A stretch of DNA of 64,000 nt from Rhizobium sp. EC-SD404 (GCF_902498825.1 NZ_LR701459.1:3726564-3790563); one strand, 5' to 3'; positions 16,761-26,340 are shown, counted from the stretch's first letter. Notes: generated from the letters alone by a model not told the origin. Made by a program: numbers and translations.

Positions 16761-17000
16761 ATGGACCCATTCTTGAATTCGCTGCGCAATCGCCGTGCGG
16801 CAATCCAGGCTCTCATCAACCGCGAGCAGGCACGGCCTGCACCGGACGGCCTGAAGCTGTTTGAACTGAAAAAGCTCAGGCTCCGATTCAGGGAACAAAT
16901 CGAATATCTCGAGCGACTCAACCGTGAAGGGCAGTCCAAAGTCATTCCGGTAATTCGTCGCAAGTCATCAACGCTGGCAACGGTGCGATCGCGAACTTGA
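16761..17000 (+). CDS. DUF465/YdcH-like small helical protein, 79 residues
   Basis: The product is one long amphipathic helical hairpin: MDPFLNSLRNRRAAIQALINREQ, a short DGLKLF turn, then ELKKLRLRFREQIEYLERLNRE. The last part matches the LKKxKLRLKDEI pattern of the DUF465 (YdcH) family, small cytoplasmic proteins of unknown role. GAAGGA lies about eight bases before this ATG; two ATGs 6 and 9 bases upstream overlap that site and are less likely. It is divergent from the OxyR-like gene and may share its operator. Confidence 0.6.
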   Translation: MDPFLNSLRNRRAAIQALINREQARPAPDGLKLFELKKLRLRFREQIEYLERLNREGQSKVIPVIRRKSSTLATVRSRT

Positions 17001-17010
17001 TGGCGCGCTG

Positions 17011-17298
17011 ATGCGTCCCGGACCAAGCAGTGCTGCGAAGCTCATCCGCGTCGTCAGTTCCAGCGCTGTTGCCCTGATCGCTGCATGGTCGCTGCTCGCG
17101 CTTGCCGTCTGTGCCAGCGTCGAACTGTCAGTCTGTCGGCTCGCCGATATGGGCGGCGCCGATGGTCTGATCGCCTGGTTCGCACAGATCGCCGCGCCGC
17201 TTGACGGACCGCTGATCGCGATCGTGTGGCTTGTCGGCGTTGCGATGCTGGGTGGTGTGACCGTCCTGATCCGCCGTCTTACTTCGGCTGCAACCTAG
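17011..17298 (+). CDS. Hypothetical two-segment membrane protein, 95 residues
   Basis: Two hydrophobic segments are visible (VVSSSAVALIAAWSLLALAVCASV and DGPLIAIVWLVGVAMLGGVTVLI), separated by a loop with one Cys. It starts 10 bases after the previous gene and is probably co-transcribed with it. No ribosome site stands out and no family is recognised. Confidence 0.5.
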   Translation: MRPGPSSAAKLIRVVSSSAVALIAAWSLLALAVCASVELSVCRLADMGGADGLIAWFAQIAAPLDGPLIAIVWLVGVAMLGGVTVLIRRLTSAAT

Positions 17299-17367
17299 TT
17301 GGTCGGCCGCCGCCGGTCCTACCGAATCGGCGACGGCCATGTTGATTGCCCAGTCCGGGCCCCTCTG

Positions 17368-17390
17368 GCGAGAGATGCCGGTCCTCTCGC
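17368..17390 (+). other. Hairpin in the leader of the TerC gene
   Basis: GCGAGAG and CTCTCGC form a perfect 7-bp stem around ATGCCGGTC in the 140-base leader before the TerC gene. TerC-family genes are often preceded by manganese riboswitches (yybP-ykoY), but I do not see that consensus, so only the hairpin is reported. Confidence 0.35.
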
Positions 17391-17437
17391 GATGTCGGAC
17401 ATTGCACCCGTCGTGGACGACCGGCTGGAGAGTTCAC

Positions 17438-18445
17438 GTGGAATTTGCATTTCTATTCACCGATTGGCTCGGCAAGCCGGTCTGGATGTGGCTCGGCTTC
17501 ATCTCGATCGTCATCGCGCTTCTGGTGTTTGACCTTGGTGTGCTTCACCGCGACAATCACGAGATCGAGGTCCGGGAAAGCTTGATCCTGTCCTCGATGT
17601 ACATCACCCTCGGCCTCGCCTTCGGTGGCTGGGTCTGGTGGCAACTCGGCGCGGAATCAGGGCTGAACTACCTCACCGGCTTTGTTGTGGAGAAGACGTT
17701 AGCGCTCGACAACGTCTTCGTCATCGCGCTCATCTTCTCCTTCTTCGCCGTTCCCCGCAAATACCAGCATCGCGTGCTCTTTTGGGGCATCTTGGGCGTC
17801 ATCATCCTGCGCGCCATCATGATAGGTCTGGGGGCTACGCTCGTCTCGCAGTTCTCTTGGGTGCTCTACATCTTCGCGGCATTCCTGGTAATCACGGGTA
17901 TCAAGATGCTGTGGATCGGCGACAAAGAGCCCGAGATTGGCAACAATCCCATCGTCGGCTTTCTGCGGCGGCGCTTCAACGTGACCGACGAACATCACGG
18001 TCAGGATTTCTTCGTCAAGAAACCCGATCCAAAGACCGGCAAACTCGTTTGGTTTATGACGCCGCTCTTCATGGCGCTCGTCATGGTGGAGATCGCCGAC
18101 GTCATCTTCGCGGTGGATTCGGTCCCGGCGATTTTCGCCATCACGACCGACCCATTCATTGTATATACGTCCAATATCTTCGCCATCCTTGGACTGCGAG
18201 CGCTCTATTTCGCTCTTGCCGCGATGATCCACCGTTTCCAGTACCTGAAGCCGGCGCTTGCAATAGTCTTGATCTTTATCGGATCGAAGATTTTTGTTGC
18301 AGACCTTCTGGGGCTCGAAAAGTTCCCCGCTGCGCTCTCGCTAGGCATCACCTTTAGCATCATCGCATCGGGCGTCATCTGGAGCCTGATCAAGACACGG
18401 TCGCAGCCGCCGCATGACGGGCCGCCTAAACTGCTGCGTCCCTGA
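17438..18445 (+). CDS. TerC-family integral membrane protein (Alx-like), 335 residues
   Basis: TerC/Alx proteins are multi-pass inner-membrane proteins linked to manganese export, metal homeostasis and tellurite or alkaline stress. Visible family marks are VIALLVFDLGVLHRDNHEIEVRESL, NYLTGFVVEKTLALDNVFVIALIFSFF with the conserved acidic EKTLALDN, and FALVMVEIADVIFAVDSVPAIFAITTDPFIVYTSNIFAILGLRALYF with two intramembrane Asp residues. About eight to nine membrane helices are present. The start is a GTG with GGAG eight bases upstream; the longer frame begins in non-membrane, basic sequence. A strong terminator follows. Confidence 0.9.
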   Translation: MEFAFLFTDWLGKPVWMWLGFISIVIALLVFDLGVLHRDNHEIEVRESLILSSMYITLGLAFGGWVWWQLGAESGLNYLTGFVVEKTLALDNVFVIALIFSFFAVPRKYQHRVLFWGILGVIILRAIMIGLGATLVSQFSWVLYIFAAFLVITGIKMLWIGDKEPEIGNNPIVGFLRRRFNVTDEHHGQDFFVKKPDPKTGKLVWFMTPLFMALVMVEIADVIFAVDSVPAIFAITTDPFIVYTSNIFAILGLRALYFALAAMIHRFQYLKPALAIVLIFIGSKIFVADLLGLEKFPAALSLGITFSIIASGVIWSLIKTRSQPPHDGPPKLLRP

Positions 18446-18449
18446 GGCT

Positions 18450-18488
18450 CTGTGCTGGCGCTGGACAGCTAGTCCAGCGCCAGCACAG
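18450..18488 (+). terminator. 17-bp perfect hairpin after the TerC gene
   Basis: CTGTGCTGGCGCTGGAC pairs perfectly with its reverse complement around an AGCTA loop, starting five bases after the stop codon. It has no T run, so it may terminate weakly or protect the 3' end, but the stem is exceptionally stable. Confidence 0.75.
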
Positions 18489-18542
18489 CCGGATGATGCA
18501 TGCCGAATTCAAGAGACATGTTCAGGCGCAGGAAGTGAAGCG

Positions 18543-18756
18543 ATGCAAGACATGCTGGTTACCCTCCTTTCTCTGGTGGGCATCTGGCCGGCACCGGGTA
18601 AGAAGGATCAAGCGGCGCGGCGAACTGAGCGCTGCAGATATCAATCGTCTTGTCGTCGCCTTGAACCGATCCCAGATGCTCAACACGCGCGCAGCGTTCA
18701 CGACGGCCTGCGCTTGCGCACTTGCCGGCCTCCAGTTGGTCCTAGACCTTACCTAA
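18543..18756 (+). pseudogene. Small membrane-protein gene, probably frameshifted
   Basis: AGGAAG about nine bases before an ATG opens MQDMLVTLLSLVGIWPAPGKKDQAARR. That frame then becomes basic and unstructured, while a second frame carries RRGELSAADINRLVVALNRSQMLNTRAAFTTACACALAGLQ, which looks like a helix plus a hydrophobic segment. A single frameshift near 18625 would join them into a protein of about 70 residues. No family is recognised; it could also be chance. Confidence 0.3.
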
Positions 18757-18787
18757 GATGCCGGATGAACAGCGCGAGGCTATACCG

Positions 18788-19465
18788 ATGCCCCGAATTG
18801 CGATCACCCAGAAACGAGAACCGGATAGTTGCTTCCTGGCTGCTGCGGAGGCCGCACCAGCGCGCACCGCGTCGGATGCGATTGACGATCTGCTGGCGAC
18901 CTGCATCGATCGGGATCGCATCGCTATTGGCGACGTGGTCAACCAGCTCGGCGCAGACGGTTTCCCAATGCTGGTTCTCGTTCTCGTGCTGCCCGCGCTC
19001 ATCCCTATCCCGGGGCCATATGGCATGGTGTTCGGCACGGCGGTTGCAGTCCTGTCCATCCAGATGATCGCTGGTCGCTCTAGGCCATGGCTGCCCACTG
19101 TGATCACCCGACGGTCTGTCTCAACGGGAATGCTCGTAAACGCCAGCAAACGAGCACGAAGCTGGCTGGTTGCGATCGAAAATCTTCACGAGCCGGGCCG
19201 CTTCAAGTGGCTTGCCGGAACTATGGCCGGCCGCGTCGCGGCTTTGATAATCCTACCTCTGTCCATCATGATCGGATTGCCGATACCATTCGGCAACGTC
19301 CCGCCTGTCGCAGCGATCGTCATGATCGCGTTTGCCTTGATCTTGCGCGACGGGCTTGCACTTGTTGTCGCGTTTGTCGCAGCCATCCTGGCAGCGGCAT
19401 GGGTTGCGTTCGTTTTCTGGTTCGGGGGTGAACTTCTAGCCCGGATCTGGCCGGTTTCCGGATAA
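18788..19465 (+). CDS. exoD: ExoD-family exopolysaccharide synthesis protein, 225 residues
   Basis: ExoD proteins are inner-membrane proteins of unclear biochemistry; in Sinorhizobium meliloti exoD mutants are altered in exopolysaccharide, alkali sensitivity and nodule invasion. Residues about 30-60 are a soluble helix (ASDAIDDLLATCIDRDRIAIGDVVNQLG). The conserved LVLVLPALIPIPGPYGMVFGTAVAVLSIQM and SIMIGLPIPFGNVPPVAAIVMIAFALILRDGLALV segments follow, with the pairs of Pro/Gly-rich reentrant motifs. The ATG with GCGAGG upstream was chosen; a start 30 bases earlier is possible. It stands at the border of the insertion-sequence region. Confidence 0.85.
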   Translation: MPRIAITQKREPDSCFLAAAEAAPARTASDAIDDLLATCIDRDRIAIGDVVNQLGADGFPMLVLVLVLPALIPIPGPYGMVFGTAVAVLSIQMIAGRSRPWLPTVITRRSVSTGMLVNASKRARSWLVAIENLHEPGRFKWLAGTMAGRVAALIILPLSIMIGLPIPFGNVPPVAAIVMIAFALILRDGLALVVAFVAAILAAAWVAFVFWFGGELLARIWPVSG

Positions 19466-19981
19466 ACGTTAGCAGTCAGTCTAGTCTCTGCGACGGGAGG
19501 CGTGGACAATTTCGGCAATGGTTGTATCAGACGAAATATTGAAGCTTATCGCCTTTGCAAGTGGCCGCATTTGCTTAATCTGACCCGAAAGCAGTCAGTC
19601 AGGTATCCACCCCGGTCCGGCCGTCGGCGTCAGCCGGCGTGGGCAAGCTAGGAAATGTTTTCCTGCCGACGCTTTCGAGGCCGGTTTCGGACCGTCCGGT
19701 TATGGGGAGGCAAGCTGCCGTTTCGTGTCTGCCAGACCATCCAAAGTTTGCGTGGTCAGCTTGCTGCCTCAACCTGGACGATCAGGTTGGTTTCTGAACA
19801 CCCGAAATTCGCATTTCATTCAGCACCTGCTTTTCGCTCAAGGGGGAGCTTTCCTGGACACACTGTTCACTGAGCCCGAGCAGGGTAACCCCCGCAGCAT
19901 AATTCATTTGCATGTGATGCGGCTCGCAGTTCAGACCCTTGGCGTACAACGCGACTTTCAATCGAATAGCGCACATCAGAT
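19466..19981. other. Non-coding border between exoD and the insertion-sequence cluster
   Basis: No frame on either strand has protein-like composition. Short GC-rich repeats such as CCGGTCCGGCCG occur around 19612, but nothing forms a recognised element. Confidence 0.4.
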
Positions 19982-20108
19982 GCCCTTCACGGCTTCCAGC
20001 GCCACGCGAGCCTTGAAGCCCGCGTCATGGTTCCTGCGTTTGCGCATGTTCTGATCTCCTCGTCATTGGAGATCAGCAGACGTCAGATCGTAGCTTCCGT
20101 CACCGTCC
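19982..20108 (-). mobile_element. 5' end fragment of an IS3-family element
   Basis: The minus strand reads MRKRRNHDAGFKARVALEAVKG and then stops being transposase-like. This is the typical first part of an IS3-family OrfA. It is preceded by a GAGGAGATCAGA leader and by GGACGGTGACGGAAGC, a likely terminal inverted repeat ending near 20108. Everything after codon 22 is lost. Confidence 0.65.
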
Positions 20109-20954
20109 AATTTCTGGGGAGGTGCTCACGATGTAGTGCCACTCGACGCCCCGATCCTGCCAAGCCAGCGTGGCGTTTGACGTCAGCTCCGTACCGTTGT
20201 CGCTGACAATCATGCAGGGGTAGCCGCGCCGTTCAGCAATCGCATCCAGTTCACGAGCGACACGTTCGCCCGAGATCGAGTTGTCGACCACTGTCGCCAG
20301 GCACTCCCGGCTGAAGTCGTCGATCAACGCGTCCGACACGAAGTCAAGTGACCATCTCTGGTTTGGATCGTGCGGAGTGGCCATCGGAGCTCTCGTGCCC
20401 ATAGCGCGTTTGCGCCACCACGTTTTCAGACCGTCCGGCGCTCTTCCTTGTGAATCCGGTAGAGCTTCTTCCAGTTTACCGCGACACCCTCCCGCTTCAA
20501 CAGCAGGTGCAGGGCGGCGGTAGCCGAACCGCCATCGCTGCGATGACAGTTCCCGCAAACGCGCTCGCAGAGCAGCATCGTCCGACCCGCTGGATTATGT
20601 ATTGGTAGACACGCCGCGCAATGCCAGCCAGGGCACAGGCCGCCGCTGCGAGTAGCTCTTTTCTTCGACTGCCCAACTCACGCATTTCTCCTTGAGCCGG
20701 GCGTCAGAAGTTTTTTGCCAGCATCTCGCGCAGCGTCGATACATCCATCATCGACTCTGCCAAAAGCCTCTTCAGACGGGCATTCTCCTCCTCCGAAGTC
20801 TTTAGCCGTTTGGCCTCCGACACCTCCATGCCGCCATACTTCTTGCGCCACGTGTAGAAGGTCGCGTCCGAAATGCCATGCTTGCGGCACAACTCGCCGG
20901 CCGTCATGCCCGCCTGATGCTCTTTCAGAATGCCAATGATTGAATAGCCCCGAG
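20109..20954 (-). mobile_element. IS3-family (IS407-like) element, decayed orfA and orfB
   Basis: OrfA survives as MTAGELCRKHGISDATFYTWRKKYGGMEVSEAKRLK and a leucine-zipper helix ending LREMLAKNF. OrfB pieces are spread over several frames: ELSSQRWRFGYRR, RWSLDFVSD, IDDFSRECLATVVDNSISGERVARELD and IVSDNGTELTSNA, the last carrying the middle Asp of the DDE triad. About ten residues between FVSD and IDDFSREC are deleted and the C-terminus, with the catalytic Glu, is missing. Both ends are cut by neighbouring elements. Confidence 0.85.
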
Positions 20955-22013
20955 TATCGTAGACACCGTCAGGTTAGACTTTCTGCTGCTTCTCGAACTC
21001 GACGGGCGACAGCATCCCGTTTCTGACGTGCTTGCGTTTCGGGTTGTAGAACATCTCGATGTAGTCGAACATATTCTGGCGAGCTTCATCACGTGAACGG
21101 TAGTCCCTTCTACGTATCCGTTCTCGCTTCAGGAGATTGAAGAAGCTCTCATCCACCGCATTGTCATGGCAGTTGCCGCGTCGGCTCATCGAGTAAACCA
21201 GATTGTGGTGCCTGAGGAACGAGGCCCAATCCATGCTGGTGAACTGCGAGCCCTGATCCGAATGGATCAGAACCGTATTCTTCGGCTTGCGTCGCCACAC
21301 CGCCATGAGCAGAGCCTGCAACACAACGTCGGTGGTTTGGCGGCTCTGCATTGCCCAGCCGATGACACGACGGGAGTAGAGATCAATGACGACGGCGAGA
21401 TAGGCGAAGCCCCTCACAGGTCCGGATGTAGGTGATGTCCGTGACCCACGCCGTGTCTGGAGCCTCGACGTCGAACTGCCGGTCGAGCGCATTATCTACG
21501 ACGACGGCAGGCCTGCCGCTGTAGATGCCAGGACGGCGTTTGTAGCCAATCTGCGCCTTTATCCCGGCAATGCGTGTCAGCCGTGCGACCCGGTTTGGGC
21601 AGCACATCTCGCCTTGGTCGAGAAGGTCGTCGTGCAGCTTTCGATAGCCATAGACCTTGCCGCTCTCTTCCGATGCCTTCAGGAGCAGATCGGTCTGTCG
21701 CTTGTCCTCACTGGCTCGCCTGCTCAGTGGGTTCTTCAGCCAGGTGTAAAACCCACTCGGGTGAACCCGCAGGAGGCGGCACATCGTCCGCACAGAAAAC
21801 TGCAAGCGATGCAGGGCAATGAACGTGCACTTCACTTTGCATCCCTGGCGAAATACGCGGCCGCTTTTTTTAGGATATCGCGCTCCTCGGTGACGCGAGC
21901 CAGTTCCTTCTTCAGCCGCCTGATCTCCTCGGCCTCGTCGTTGCCCTTGGCGCTCGACGCAGCAAACTTCTTCTTCCATTCGTAAAGGGAATGCTGGGCC
22001 ACCCCGAGCCGCT
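20955..22013 (-). mobile_element. Second IS3-family element, frameshifted orfB and truncated orfA
   Basis: OrfA keeps only AQHSLYEWKKKFAASSAKGNDEAEEIRRLKKELARVTEERDILKKAAAYFA. OrfB continues FSVRTMCRLLRVHPSGFYTWLK, KVYGYRKLHDDL and DTAWVTDITYIRT with the first catalytic Asp. It then frameshifts near 21415 and resumes as GFAYLAVVIDLYSRRVIGWAM, LIHSDQGSQFTS (second Asp) and DNAVDESFFNLLKRE (Glu), ending at a TAA followed by TGACGGTGTCTACGATA, the probable terminal repeat. The element is inserted in the IS407-like copy on one side and abuts an rmlB fragment on the other, where no terminal repeat is seen. Confidence 0.85.
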
Positions 22014-22220
22014 AAGAAACCTCTGCTCGACCGGCTCAAGGCCTCGCGCGAGGCCGTTGTCAATCTCGACAAGTTCACCTATGCCGGCAACACGGACAAC
22101 CTCGCCGCCGCCATGGACGACGGGGCGCATGTCCGTCGAGGCCGATATCTGCGACGGCGACGCGCTGGGCCGCGTCTTCGCCGAGCACGACATCCGGGCG
22201 GTCGTGCAGGTACGAAAGCC
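22014..22220 (+). pseudogene. Internal fragment of dTDP-glucose 4,6-dehydratase gene (rmlB-like)
   Basis: One frame gives VVNLDKFTYAGNTDNLAAAMDDG, and after a frameshift another gives SVEADICDGDALGRVFAEHDIRAVVQ. These match the NAD-binding first 70 residues of RmlB-type sugar nucleotide dehydratases (VVNLDKLTYAGN and VxADICD patterns). The glycine-rich start and the catalytic part are absent. It is a scrap of a nucleotide-sugar gene, cut on the left by an IS3-family element. Confidence 0.7.
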
Positions 22221-22384
22221 GTTTGCGGCAGGTAATCTTCGCCGTTTGAATGGTAGTCGAAGCCGACAGAAGCGAAGGGGTCGATGGTAAGCGCTGGCAT
22301 ATGGGCAAATGTGTATACTAGCGTTGCACTCAGGAAGAGGCGTGGATAGGTTGCGGTCTCGTAAACGAGAAAGGGATTGATATA

Positions 22385-23122
22385 ATGGGCGAACCAGAGA
22401 CTTTCGAGCTAGGTGGTCAACGGTTCCGTATCGATACTCGAGCCGGGAAAGATCGATCCCTATCAAATGGCGACTCATTTACCCTCGTGAAGACTAAGGC
22501 CATGATCGATTTTTATCAGGATTTGGCGAAATCGATTGAAGCAAAGCACATTTTCGAAGTCGGCGTCTTTCAGGGGGGGAGTTACGTGCTTCTTGATCAA
22601 ATATTCTCGCCGACCAAGATGACGGCCGTAGATTTGTCAGATGTGCCTGTTGATCCGCTAATGGATTACATATCCAGTAATTCGAGCCGTTCAGTCCATT
22701 GGGGTAAATCACAATCGGATGAAGCCGCCCTGCAAAAGATCGTTGATCAGGATCTGGGAGGCAGGCTTGATCTGGTCGTCGACGATGCGTCTCATCTATA
22801 CAGCCAGACTCGACGGACATTTGAGATATTATTCCCGCGCCTTCAGCCGGGAGGCACTTACATCATCGAGGACTGGGCTTGGTCACATCGCCCAGCACAT
22901 CAAAAAGAAACGTCGCCATGGGCCGGGCAGCCGGCCCTCACCAATCTTGTGTTTGAGATTATCGTTCTTCTTGCCTCCGGGCCCCTTATCGATGCAGTCA
23001 GTGTGAGAGATCATGCCGTCATTATCACCAAGAGCAAAACACAACGCGCGGTTCGACACTTCAAATCCCGTGAGTTATGGGAAGATCTGAAATTGCGCGG
23101 CAGAGAAATGCCACGCATCTGA
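22385..23122 (+). CDS. Class I SAM-dependent methyltransferase-like protein, 245 residues
   Basis: The start has AAGGGA about eight bases upstream. Motif I is HIFEVGVFQGGSYVLLDQIF; acidic motif II is KMTAVDLSDV; RLDLVVDDASHLYSQTRRTFEILFPRLQPGGTYIIEDW carries the D-D-x-S-H and E-D-W motifs of the CmcI/macrocin-O-methyltransferase-type family, where the Asp and His bind a divalent metal. Such enzymes O-methylate sugars or secondary metabolites. The gene is AT-richer than the core and sits between an rmlB fragment and insertion-sequence remains, so it is probably a survivor of a surface-polysaccharide cluster. The substrate cannot be told. Confidence 0.75.
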   Translation: MGEPETFELGGQRFRIDTRAGKDRSLSNGDSFTLVKTKAMIDFYQDLAKSIEAKHIFEVGVFQGGSYVLLDQIFSPTKMTAVDLSDVPVDPLMDYISSNSSRSVHWGKSQSDEAALQKIVDQDLGGRLDLVVDDASHLYSQTRRTFEILFPRLQPGGTYIIEDWAWSHRPAHQKETSPWAGQPALTNLVFEIIVLLASGPLIDAVSVRDHAVIITKSKTQRAVRHFKSRELWEDLKLRGREMPRI

Positions 23123-23199
23123 CAGCGACCTCGTAGACATCCCGTTGCGGCGTGAGAAAGGCGCGGCTACGTTGCGTCGCCACCGACCGGAGCCCTAGC

Positions 23200-23573
23200 A
23201 TGAATCAGCGCGTAAACCTATTTGAGGGTCGTTGGCCCGAGCAATCCCACGAAGTGCTGAAGATCGGGAAAGCGGATCCAAAGTGGCCATCCGACGAATT
23301 CCAACCTGCATACATCGATATGCAGGGACCGGGACTGGTCCGACGCGCCTTTGCTTTCATCGACATCCTCCACATGGACGGCGCCTTCAACCGCCTGGAA
23401 GCCGACCCTTCATGGAGTCTTGAAGTCGTCGATCACGAGGGCACCAGTCATGTCGGGGAAGGGTGTTCTCGTCAGACGACGAAGCATTGGATACTGCGAT
23501 AACGGCCATCGGAACCGAAGGTGCGGTCATCTTCATGCGTGGCAACAACGTCGTCCCATTCCGTCAACGCTGA
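23200..23573 (+). pseudogene. Hypothetical protein gene with one frameshift
   Basis: From an ATG the frame reads MNQRVNLFEGRWPEQSHEVLKIGK, PSDEFQPAYIDMQGPGLVRRAFAF and DPSWSLEVVDHEGTSHVGEG, then becomes nonsense. The next frame continues VFSSDDEALDTAITAIGTEGAVIFMRGNN, VVPFRQR and a stop. A one-base shift near 23463 joins them into a protein of about 124 residues, which reads well throughout. No family is recognised. An IS630 fragment begins directly after the stop. Confidence 0.55.
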
Positions 23574-24200
23574 GCCGACGTGGCAGCACAACACCGCTTA
23601 CGCCTCAGATCAACAGCGCGGCCCGATGTCCAGCGCCGCCGCATCGCCTGGTTCGACAGCCAGCTCGCCCTCGACCCCGAGAAGCTGATTTTCATCGACG
23701 AGACCGCTACCTCGACGAAGATGGCCCGCTTGTGCGGTAGGGCGCCATGCGGCGAGCGATGCCGGGCAGCCGTTTCTCACGGTCATTGGAAGACAACAAC
23801 CTTCACCGACGGGGTGCGATTGTCCGGCATGGCTGCGTCGATGCTCCTCGACGGCCCGATGAACGGTCCGGCCTTCTTCGCCTATGCCGAGCAGCTACTG
23901 GCACCCGAGCTGCGGCCTGGCGACATCGTGGTCATGGACAATCTGCCCGCTCACAAGATCAGCGGCGTGCGCAAGGCCATCAAGAGGGTCGGCGCGCAGC
24001 TCCTGTTCCAGCCGCTATACTCGCCCGACTTCAACCCGATCGAGATGGCTTTCTCCAAGCTCAAGGCCCTGCTCAGAAAGGCCGCCGCCAGAACCGTCGA
24101 CGAACTCTGGCTGGTCGTCGCTAATTGCCTCTCAGCCTTCACACCAGACGAATGTCGGCATTACTTTGGAGCAGCAGGATATGACCCAGTTTAAATCGAA
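23574..24200 (+). mobile_element. IS630-family transposase, 3' two-thirds
   Basis: The open frame from about 23580 holds [29 protein letters not shown] (first Asp), [14 protein letters not shown] (second Asp) and [16 protein letters not shown] (Glu), so the catalytic DDE domain of an IS630-family transposase is complete and undisturbed. The N-terminal helix-turn-helix half is missing; the fragment starts at the point where the family has the RRGITF segment. Without DNA-binding domains it should be inactive. Confidence 0.85.
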
Positions 24201-24584
24201 TTTGCTCTCGCCTATGAATGGGAACATTCAGGGGAGCACGTCAGCCGTCGTGTCGGTCTGACCCAGACGCCAATAAATCAACGATGGTGCAGGCCTCGTC
24301 GGGCGTGGCGTCAAGTTGAGCCTTCCAGGCGACTGCCGACGTTCTCGGCTCAAATCCCTGTGATTTCACCGAGGTTTCTGACAAGCGTTAGGCGAGCCCG
24401 CTAGTCACCAATGCCAGCCCCGAAGACGAGAACAGCGTATTCACGACAAAACACCCGCGACGATTGCGCCAGAACGACCTCGGCGTAAAGCTGTTTGCCG
24501 CAAAGCTGTAACACGAATCGGCTGGTGCTTCCGGGAAGCGGTCGGCAGCCTCAATGTCCTATAACCTAAGGCTGGAGATACCAG
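24201..24584. other. Non-coding gap between IS630 fragment and TauE gene
   Basis: No reading frame with protein character. A GGAGATACCAG site just before 24585 serves the next gene. Nothing else is seen. Confidence 0.4.
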
Positions 24585-25361
24585 GTGCTCGACTTCTTCA
24601 CTTTCGCCCTCGTCGGTTTCTTCGCCCAGGCCGTCGATGGCGCACTTGGCATGGCCTATGGCGTCATCTCATCCACGGTGCTGCTCGGCGTCGGCCTGCC
24701 GCCTGCCCAGGTGTCCGCATCAGTCCACGCTGCCGAACTCTTCACCACGGCAGCCTCGGGCAGCGGGCACCTCTATCACCGCAACATCGACTGGAAACTC
24801 TTTGCTCGCCTCGCCCCGTTCGGCATCATCGGCGGCGTGACCGGTGCCTATGTGCTGACCTCCATCGATGGCTCGGCGATCAAGCCGTTCATCACCACCT
24901 ATCTCGCCGCACTCGGCATCTGGATTTTCGCGCGCTCCTTCCGCAAGCTTCCAAGCAAGCCGATCAGCGGCAAGCTGGTGGCGCCGCTAGGTCTTGCGGG
25001 CGGCTTTCTGGATGCCTCGGGTGGTGGTGGCTGGGGGCCGATCGTGACGACCGGCCTTCTTGGAGCCGGCGGCGCCCCGCGCTACGTGATCGGCACCGTG
25101 AATGCGAGCGAATTCCTGATCACGCTCTCCGTGTCGCTTGCCTTCCTCATCGCACTCATTACCGGCCACTGGCAGGATGCCGGCGACCTTTCAAACCATG
25201 CCATGTCCATCGCCGGCCTTATCGTCGGGGGGCTTGGCGCAGCGCCGCTGGCCGGCTGGATCGTGCGGCACGTGCCGGAAAAGTTGCTGCTTCGAGCGGT
25301 CGGCACAGTCATCTGCATTCTTGCGATCACGCAAACGGTCCAGCAGGTGTTTGCCGCGTGA
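24585..25361 (+). CDS. TauE/SafE-family sulfite or organosulfur permease, 258 residues
   Basis: The product has about eight membrane segments in two repeated halves, each with the family G-x-G-G/D-G-A motifs: FFAQAVDGALGMAYGVISSTVLL near the start, and LAGGFLDASGGGGWGPIVTTGLLGAGG in the middle. The family moves sulfite, sulfonates or related anions across the inner membrane. GTG start, GGAG eight to ten bases upstream. It is intact, unlike its surroundings, and stands alone between IS630 and IS481 remnants, so it may be cargo of the island or a core gene caught in it. Confidence 0.85.
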   Translation: MLDFFTFALVGFFAQAVDGALGMAYGVISSTVLLGVGLPPAQVSASVHAAELFTTAASGSGHLYHRNIDWKLFARLAPFGIIGGVTGAYVLTSIDGSAIKPFITTYLAALGIWIFARSFRKLPSKPISGKLVAPLGLAGGFLDASGGGGWGPIVTTGLLGAGGAPRYVIGTVNASEFLITLSVSLAFLIALITGHWQDAGDLSNHAMSIAGLIVGGLGAAPLAGWIVRHVPEKLLLRAVGTVICILAITQTVQQVFAA

Positions 25362-25549
25362 GCGAAACGACTGTCGCCCGCATTCGGGTCCCACCCTTAT
25401 TGGGTTGGTTTTCGCTCGATCGTGAAATCTACACTACCCGTCGTTCCCTGTATCGGCCAAAAACGACGCATCCACCCCACATCTGCTAGGCCGAGTTTCA
25501 GACCGTAGAGACTGCACGAGATCATCTAGATGTTCAGTTCTGGCATTTA

Positions 25550-26340
25550 ATGAATACGATAATGATGAATCGAGCAGGCTCTGAAGTAGACCGTTTGCAG
25601 ATGGACTAGTATCGTGTGAGGGTCTTGAGGCGGCGACCGAAGTGGTGGGCATCGATGAAATCCCGAACGTGCCGCTGCAGTTAATCGTAGCTGTCGTGGT
25701 GGAAGCATTTCACGGTCGTGTCCTTGATGATGTGGTTCATCCGGTCCATATAACCGTTCGTCCATCGATGGCGCGGTTTAGGCAGACGATCCTCGATGTC
25801 GAGATCGGCGCATGCCGCCTCGAAGGCATGGCATCGGAATGTCACCTTCTGTTCTCGCATGACCTTGATGGCCTGGGGTGTCCAGCCATCGCCCTAAAAG
25901 ATCGGCAAAGTGCGTTCCGTCGGTGAGCACTGTGTGGATTTTAGTAGAGAACGGCTGTCGCCAGCGCCAAGAAGAAATCGCCAGCAATCCCCCTTAGGGG
26001 CCTTCCTACGAACTAAACGAAGCGAACTTGGACGTCCGATCGATGGCGACCAAGGGATGAAGCTTTCCCTCGGCCGTTTGCACCTCGGCGATGGCAATGT
26101 GGAAGTAGCAGCCAGTCGGGTAGCTTTTTAACTTTCTCTCCCGCGCTTTGAACCTTGCCACTTCCGGCAGGCACGACATGCCGTGTCGCTGAAGGCGGCG
26201 ATGCAGGGATGAATACGTCAGGTGCGGGATGGTCGGCTGGAAGGCGTGGAGGCAGTCGTCTGTCGTTGTTGCGCTCACGTGTGACACCTGACCCATAGCG
26301 CATCCCTCCATTCATGAGAAAATGATGTACCATCAAAATC
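25550..26340 (-). mobile_element. IS481-family transposase, decayed
   Basis: Pieces in several minus-strand frames follow the usual order: TTDDCLHAFQPTIPHLTYSSLHRRLQRHG, then FKARERKLKSYPTGCYFHIAIAEVQTAEGKLHPLVAIDRTSKFA with the first Asp, KIHTVLTDGTHFADL with the second, and RMNRTIKDTTVKCFHHD near the end. Frameshifts separate each piece and the N-terminal domain is missing. It abuts the IS630 fragment at about 26340. Confidence 0.75.

Noticed and set aside
17299..17437. Manganese riboswitch (yybP-ykoY) before the TerC gene
   Set aside because: Only one short hairpin can be drawn; the conserved riboswitch core is not visible.
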